From positions 86,001 through 150,000 of the forward strand of contig OX419342.1 of assembly GCA_948470475.1 (NCBI GenBank): a DNA stretch of 64,000 nucleotides, written 5' to 3'. Position numbers and translations under genes: made by a program. Each line of letters begins with the position of its first letter. Position 1 is the stretch's first letter. The DNA comes from Galaxea fascicularis. Lineage: Eukaryota > Cnidaria > Anthozoa > Scleractinia > Euphylliidae. The notes below the pieces were generated by a model, which ran no database searches, was not told where the DNA came from, and saw nothing but the letters and a program-made list of their open reading frames with translations. Shown piece after piece: positions 60,001 to 64,000 of the stretch.

Positions 60001-62400
60001 GTAAACACAAGTCAACTGCAAAAATAATAAAAAAATTCAAAGTACAAGGTATATGTATGCTGACTGTTTTCATAACAACCTGAGGTTTAGTGCTTCATGA
60101 TTTTGTGCGCTTGCTTGCTACCTCATCAACAATGCTCATCTAACCATCCTTTAAAGAAATTATTGTACATTCATTCAGTAAATTAAATACATGGATCCAA
60201 ATGAAGCTGGGATATTCTGTCGTTAACATACCTTACATGAATTGCAGGTTATGACAAGAAGCCCATGCCAACCACATGAACTCCACTTTACTACTAAACA
60301 GTTTACTAGTTATTTTTTCCAAATGTATTAGTCACTCACTCCCACTGGCCACAAATAACACAATATTTTGCATCCAAACATCAGTCTCACAGAAATACTT
60401 ATATAACATAGCAGAAAAACATGTTACCATCATTACCCATCATTTGATTTAATCATATCTCACCCTGTGATTAACAGTGTCAAGTGCCACAGCAACTGTA
60501 TCAGGATATGCTGCCTTTTCTGGCTTTGACAGTGGATTACTAAGTAAAGTGAAGAGTAACAACACAAAGGCAAATTACATAATTTGCCCTTCATTAATGA
60601 AAAAGAAAAATTCAAGTTTAACTTATTTATAGGCAACCAATATAACATCTTGGGAAAAACATTTTCAGGATTATTGTTATATTAATCAGTTGTTGGTTCA
60701 TTTGCAGTTGCATTTTTTATTCTACAGTCTATCATGTTGTTTACATTTTTGAAATTTCATTAGCAAATAATGAACTTCACATTCAACTTGCATGTGGTCT
60801 GTGGGAAAGTGCTGCCCGATAACATTTATCTGCATCTTGATCGATATAGCCAAATCAAGATTATACTTAAATGAATACTGCATATTCAAAAGGAAAGCCC
60901 TATGTACCATGACTCTGATTTATATATTTCATTTCATCTGTTTCAAAATGGAGGACAAATTATTATAAACAAGATCAATGAAAAGTATACAACAGTACTA
61001 TTCTATTACCTGAAATCAATGCCTTCTGCTATATTTACACCCAGAAAATGAGGTTTAGGAAGAGTAACAATGTGTTGTAACTTCAGAGGATTAAACACCC
61101 TAAATAAAAGAAACCATCAAACAAACTATTATTATGGCGCACATAAAAATAATAACTGCACATCATTTACTTTAAACCATTGCTATGTTACACTGATTAT
61201 CAACAGTAATTCAAAAATTTAAATATCCTACCTAATAATTCCATCTGCGCATCCACATACTATGTAGTGTTCACTGACGGCAACAGCATGAGCATTAGAC
61301 GTCTGTGATAAATGAGTAAATTAAGATAAATTTAATACGGCATGGTGCCTGAGGAGTGAGAAAACACATTCCACAACAACAAGTGTTTATTACTTGTGTT
61401 AAGTATCGGGCAAAATTGGGCAATAGTCTAAAGACCCATGTTGTTTTTAAGATAATCAGTAAAATTGATCTTGGCACTTATGATTAGCAAGTTATTTTCC
61501 ATTCATCAATTCATAAGTACTGTAAGAGGCTTATACATGTATTATAATAATAATATCATAAAAATAATGATCTTGCAGTTATTGATTTGATTTCATTTCC
61601 TAAGTTCATATACATACGGTTTATTTCATATACATTGTTCACAATAATTGTACCTTAATTACCTATATTAGTATTCAGATGTGCTTTTACAGATCTATAA
61701 AGATAGACCACTGCACCAAGGGGTGCTAGTCCGCTAGTCTTTTGAGACAGTGTGAGTTCTTTAACATCCCACAAATTAGCAAGAATAAGTAAATGTGAGA
61801 TGCAACCTACTTCTTATTGTCCTTATCCAAGAAGACTACCAAATTATTCTAAACCGTTGTGGATGTCATTGCAAAGGCAGCACTTTCTCTTCAGCTTTCT
61901 AAAGACCTTGAACGTTGGTCCATGTAGTCGTCAAGTTCTCCACTGAGCCACCCAGTCAGTGGTTAAGGATTTTCATATGAAACTTTCAGACAAGCAAAAC
62001 ATGCTCTTATTTACCTTAAGTTCCACCCAAGTGTCCAAAACTCTCTTGCTATTAATGGAACATAATAAACCAGAACTTGTCACACAGTAAGTTATATCAG
62101 AGTTAAGTCCACGACCACAGGCTACATCACAAAATGTGTTGTTCCTTTGTTCTCCTAAGAGTGCTGCTCTACCATTGATAACTAATGTCTTGGATACCTG
62201 TTATGGGGAAATTAAAGTAGCATTTACTTTAATTTATATTTTTGTCAGTTAATGAAGAACAGTCAGCCAGTTACAGTTCACACATTTGCCTCTCCAACCT
62301 TTGATTTGTTGGACTCTGTATCAAAGTACCAAAACTTGACATGACGAACACCAACTGTAACAAAGTAACTTCCATTTTCAGAGAATGACAAAGCTGAAAC
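36841..62400 (-). CDS. MAPKBP1: MAPKBP1/WDR62-family WD40 scaffold protein, 5' end outside the window
   Basis: WDR62/MAPKBP1 proteins scaffold JNK signalling; WDR62 also acts at spindle poles. Exons in order: 62400-62299, 62197-62015, 61302-61232, 61099-61010, 60539-60464, 60015-59902, 58983-58881, 57983-57946, 57522-57456, 57155-57041, 56723-56632, 55383-55258, 55028-54955, 54785-54706, 54544-54506, 54249-54174, 53363-53252, 53003-52940, 52342-52303, 52166-52096, 51984-51893, 51478-51414, 50965-50879, 49333-49255, 48903-48839, 48147-48073, 47593-47382, 47323-47238, 43980 or 43997-43770, 42983-42905, 41750-41458, 41302-41236, 40693-40619, 40440-40201, 39708-38061, 37622-37552, 37191-36841. 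About 1,842 codons. WD40 signatures align with human MAPKBP1: [18 protein letters not shown] block, [58 protein letters not shown]. The C-terminal helix ([17 protein letters not shown]) fits the family's dimerisation coiled coil. Confidence 0.9.
38061..39708 (-). CDS. MAPKBP1: Giant 549-codon disordered exon of the MAPKBP1/WDR62-like gene
   Basis: This single exon holds nearly a third of the coding sequence seen for this gene. It opens after TTACAG and ends at GTAAGAAT, phases 0 and 1, joining both neighbours in frame. The peptide is Lys/Glu/Ser-rich, with a mixed-charge [14 protein letters not shown] tract at residues of about 66-88 and Pro/Ser stretches. An imperfect protein repeat spans 38840-39300. 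The human paralogues have disordered tails but nothing I can align here, so it is probably an expansion in this lineage. Confidence 0.85.
38840..39300 (-). repeat. Coding tandem repeat, four imperfect units of 39-45 aa
   Basis: Units begin near [53 protein letters not shown] and [20 protein letters not shown], at spacings of about 45, 39 and 44 residues. Each repeats the pattern D-K-x-x-K-L-x-K-x-x-S-E-x-R-S-S-T. The ERRGST/SERRSST sites resemble basophilic kinase motifs. Confidence 0.7.
40718..40741. repeat. (AAAT)n microsatellite
   Basis: About six AAAT units in an intron of the WD40 gene. Confidence 0.8.
40849..40922. repeat. Degenerate GGTGGTGAT-type simple repeat
   Basis: Imperfect GGT, GAT and GGC triplets run for about 75 bp in an intron. 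They are not part of a coding frame. Confidence 0.65.
41387..41405. repeat. (ACCG)n microsatellite
   Basis: Five ACCG/ACCA units lie in the intron just after the 41458-41750 exon. Confidence 0.8.
42021..42147. repeat. Short copy of the 2123-2962 foldback family
   Basis: TTAACAAATCGAACGTGG at the left is inverted at the right (ATATTCGATTTGTTAA). The inside shares TCATCACAGTGGTCAAAATG and TCGACAACGATAT with the copy at 2123. It looks like an internally deleted sibling. Confidence 0.75.
45082..45720. repeat. Tandem duplication, period approximately 362 bp
   Basis: The copy from 45082 and the copy from about 45443 share GCGGTCGGACACTTACAAGG, TGAAAGAAAAAAATGGAC, TCATTGCTGCTTCGCTAGTT, GAGAAACGAATAAAGAACAC and GAATGAAGCGCGTTAAAAGC in the same order, about 85-90% alike. 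A third partial unit follows (about 45825-45850). It lies in the 3.2-kb interval of the WD40 gene where one exon may be missing. Confidence 0.8.
46122..46153. repeat. Perfect 13-bp hairpin
   Basis: ATCGTTTTTGACC and GGTCAAAAACGAT are separated by ATACAC. No function is assigned. Confidence 0.8.
46740..46830. repeat. C-rich repeat copy, inverse of 3030-3123
   Basis: C-runs flank CCGTTTGGAAGTCGATATTTG; see the 3030-3123 entry. Confidence 0.5.
47768..47993. repeat. MITE with TIR GGCCCGTTTCTCGAAAGTCCC, approximately 226 bp
   Basis: The left end is inverted at 47958-47993 (GGGACTTTCGAGAAAAGGGCC), and TTTTCGGGC/GCCCGAAAAG extends the arms to about 35 bp. It lies in an intron about 80 bp from the 48073-48147 exon. 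Confidence 0.85.
49212..49231. repeat. Poly-G tract, 20 G
   Basis: An uninterrupted G run in an intron. Other long mononucleotide tracts (C at about 434-450 and 51651-51668, A at 31194-31211 and 42806-42825) are also present. Their lengths may be assembly-sensitive. Confidence 0.85.
49895..50230 (+). mobile_element. 3' fragment of a non-LTR retrotransposon (LINE)
   Basis: Two frames read through one another: an [14 protein letters not shown] stretch followed in another frame by [39 protein letters not shown] and a [14 protein letters not shown] end. Known LINE C-termini have KRAARxI, L..L.WLP...R and LAPDYL.D in that order. A frameshift near 49980-50010 and stops show it is decayed. It lies in the intron between 49333 and 50879. 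Confidence 0.55.
50281..50500. repeat. 102-bp perfect inverted repeat with 16-nt spacer
   Basis: Arms 50281-50382 and 50399-50500 are identical when inverted, base for base by my reading. Each arm holds CTGAAGATGACAGAAG and TTCTGTCGAAAC, so a hammerhead-like core lies on the plus strand at 50432-50460 and on the minus strand at 50349-50321. A partial extra copy of the tail (GCCGAAACATGTTTTCTTTA) follows near 50622. It looks like a head-to-head pair of Penelope-like ends. Confidence 0.85.
53656..53712. repeat. (AAC)n(AAT)n microsatellite
   Basis: AACAAC units switch to AATAAT units over about 57 bp in an intron. A related ATAACA/AATACT simple repeat follows at 53856-53908. Confidence 0.9.
56782..56862 (+). 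repeat. SINE tail fragment of the 6211-6705 family
   Basis: GTCCTGAATTTTTTTCAGGC, TTTACGCAATTG and CACAACTGCGATGATCA match the tail of the SINE pair at 6211-6705 (read in sense). The tRNA-like head is missing. Confidence 0.65.
58572..58763. repeat. Foldback, arms AATTGGTTCATGGGTCAG...GAGAGCAC
   Basis: The left arm AATTGGTTCATGGGTCAG, GAAGCACTTGAGAAGTTTGG, GAGAGCAC is inverted to the right as GTGCTCTCCAAACTTCCC, TGACCCATAAACCAATAATT. A half copy of the same arm is at about 57300-57372. Confidence 0.7.
59274..59842. repeat. Element with approximately 65-bp inverted ends rich in CAGTCAACAT
   Basis: GAAGTGTCAGTCAACATATC, AGCCGATAGTC at the left match the reverse of AGTATTGGCTGATATGTAGA, CTGACACTTGGC at the right, imperfectly. 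The short word GTCAACATRTC recurs in between. It lies in an intron and is non-coding. Confidence 0.5.
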
Positions 62401-62941
62401 CTAAGGGGGAAACACAAAGTAAATTTGATTTTGTATCAAAATGCACCTTTTATAGTCCAAAGTTTACAGAATCTCAATACCTAAAATCCTTAAAACAGTT
62501 AGATTTATAATCTATGGTAATTGAACTGAGTGGAGTGCAATTTGGTCTGAAATCATACCAGTGATTTCAAACTTGAACAAGCTCGCCGTGTGAGTTCAAT
62601 TTGAAATTAGACCAAAATTGCACAACATGAAGTTCAATCACCAGTTTATTATTAATACTTATTTTGAAATCACACAGGTTTTTGTCAACATTAATCTATT
62701 TAATGTTCACTTCAGGAAAACCAGTTCTGAATTTTGATGGGCTTTAAAAAAGGATGTGATTTAGAGTAAAAATGGTGCAATTTGGGAATAAATTGCACTG
62801 TTGAGAGCGAATCAGATTTCATGAATGACAAATGATTTCCAAATGGGTGTAATAAATACAACAAATGTCAATGGTACAGGTGTATATAACAGTGCAAAAC
62901 TAAATTCAATGCGCATACCATCCCAACGAAATAAACACTAA

Positions 62942-63993
62942 CAAGAGATTATCAAGGTAAGAGAGTGAATCCCCCATACAGGTCCTCTAACTAAGGTAAT
63001 CCTTCTTAAGTTATTTTTAGACATTGTACCCAGTTCCTCCTCCGAGGCTACTCGCGCGATGCGTGGACAGCAGGTCGAAGCGAGAAGAAATGGCGGGAAC
63101 GTCATTTTATATGTTTTGATTTCGTTTCAGAACAGAGATGTTTTCTGAACTCTCGGCCGTCTTTTTGGTCGGCCAGGCTTTCGTTTGTTTTGTGCTCATT
63201 TGGCTGTGCTCTTTATACGGTTTTAGGAAGTTTAATTAAGCAAACTTTTAATGGCAACGTCAATGAGTACAATGGCTGTGTAAGCCTGCGTTATAATTCT
63301 TTGTTCATTTCATTGCCATTGTCTACAGAAGGTCACAAAACAACAACGTGAAGTAGCCTTATTCTGCATATTCCAGAAAATGTGAACTATGCGACGGCCA
63401 GTTTTATAATCTCTTTTTCGAATTTTGGGGCTGTCTTACATATTCTGTGTGAGATATTTCTGACAGCGTAGGCAAAGTGAAGGGATGTAAATTCTCGCTA
63501 AATTCGCAATTTGAATATTAGTGCTTTTAGTCGATGTTCCCTTTAGCGTTGTTGCCGTGGGGAGAGGGTCTTCCAGCAGTTTCGACAATCTGTTTGTTCG
63601 GTTGTGGCTAGCTTATGTTTGGGCGTTTGTTTGCTTTTCACTCGTTTGCCTACTAATTTCTCTGCCGTTCATTCAGTTGTTATTTTGTTTGTGCAGGCGA
63701 CATTAGACTCTTATTTAAACTCCTAATTAAGTTTCGTAACATACCGAGAGACGAAGGTCCTCTGCTCGTAATCAAAATATCAAAAAAGACATCCGACCAG
63801 CGTTAAAGGTTTTCCTTTGCTTTGAAACGAAACAACACGAAACATAATCAGATCCTCCCTGAAAACATCCACGTAACGCGCGAGTAATATCCGCGAAAAA
63901 ACTGGGCACAATGTCTAAAAATAGATTAAGAGGGATTACCTTAGTTAGAGGACCTATATGGCGGATTCACTCTCTTACCTTGATAATCTCTTG
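62942..63993. mobile_element. Non-autonomous DNA transposon, approximately 1.05 kb, TIR approximately 95 bp
   Basis: CAAGAGATTATCAAGGTAAG, then GAGAGTGAATCC, GGTCCTCTAACTAAGGTAAT, TTTTTAGACATTGT and ACCCAGTT at the left are inverted at 63900-63993 with about 10% mismatches. The interior holds no transposase; the longest plus frame (63521-63706, 61 codons, hydrophobic) has no known match. It fills the intron or 5' flank upstream of the first visible WD40 exon. Its right edge nearly touches the window end, so no target duplication can be confirmed. Confidence 0.8.
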
Positions 63994-64000
63994 ACACTAA

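Overview
The window is animal nuclear DNA: intron-rich (typical GT-AG introns of about 0.1-5 kb), AT-rich, and full of short foldback and inverted-repeat elements. I read the host as an anthozoan cnidarian, most likely a stony coral. That rests on very conserved but invertebrate-like protein sequences, compact genes, and repeat types I associate with coral genomes (tRNA-headed SINEs, GTTCCAG-ended DNA elements, Penelope-like hammerhead remnants). The species call is inference; the gene calls rest on exon-by-exon translation with matching splice phases.

Layout, left to right. (1) 1-3,750: repeat-dominated, with one possible minus-strand exon of an unknown gene (141-271), several hairpins and an almost perfect 280-bp foldback. 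(2) 3,757-13,307 (+): complete 8-exon gene for protein phosphatase 1 catalytic subunit beta (327 aa); nested MITEs and a tandem SINE pair lie in its introns. (3) 15,823-30,858 (-): complete 17-exon gene for replicative helicase subunit MCM5 (730 aa), convergent with the phosphatase gene. One intron holds a complete but internally deleted Ty3/gypsy-type LTR element that keeps only integrase, with both LTRs and a 5-bp target duplication. (4) 30,859-31,286: divergent promoter with an E2F-type site, linking MCM5 to an intronless pterin-4a-carbinolamine dehydratase gene (31,287-31,619, +). (5) 34,667-35,429 (-): two-exon gene for a PPC/DUF296-domain protein, flanked by an inverted copy of its own 5' end. 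(6) 36,841-62,400 (-): 3' part of a very large WD40 gene of the MAPKBP1/WDR62 family. About 37 exons are resolved here; the first exons lie beyond the right edge. (7) 62,942-64,000: an approximately 1-kb DNA element with TIRs of about 95 bp.

The genes are unrelated housekeeping functions (phosphorylation control, DNA replication, tetrahydrobiopterin recycling, JNK/centrosome scaffold) and do not form a cluster. The most notable items are the integrase-only LTR element, two hammerhead-ribozyme-like cores (one inside a 102-bp perfect inverted repeat), the inverted duplication of the DUF296 gene's 5' end, and a 549-codon low-complexity exon with an internal protein repeat in the MAPKBP1/WDR62-like gene. 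I see no clear evidence of a new multi-gene system.
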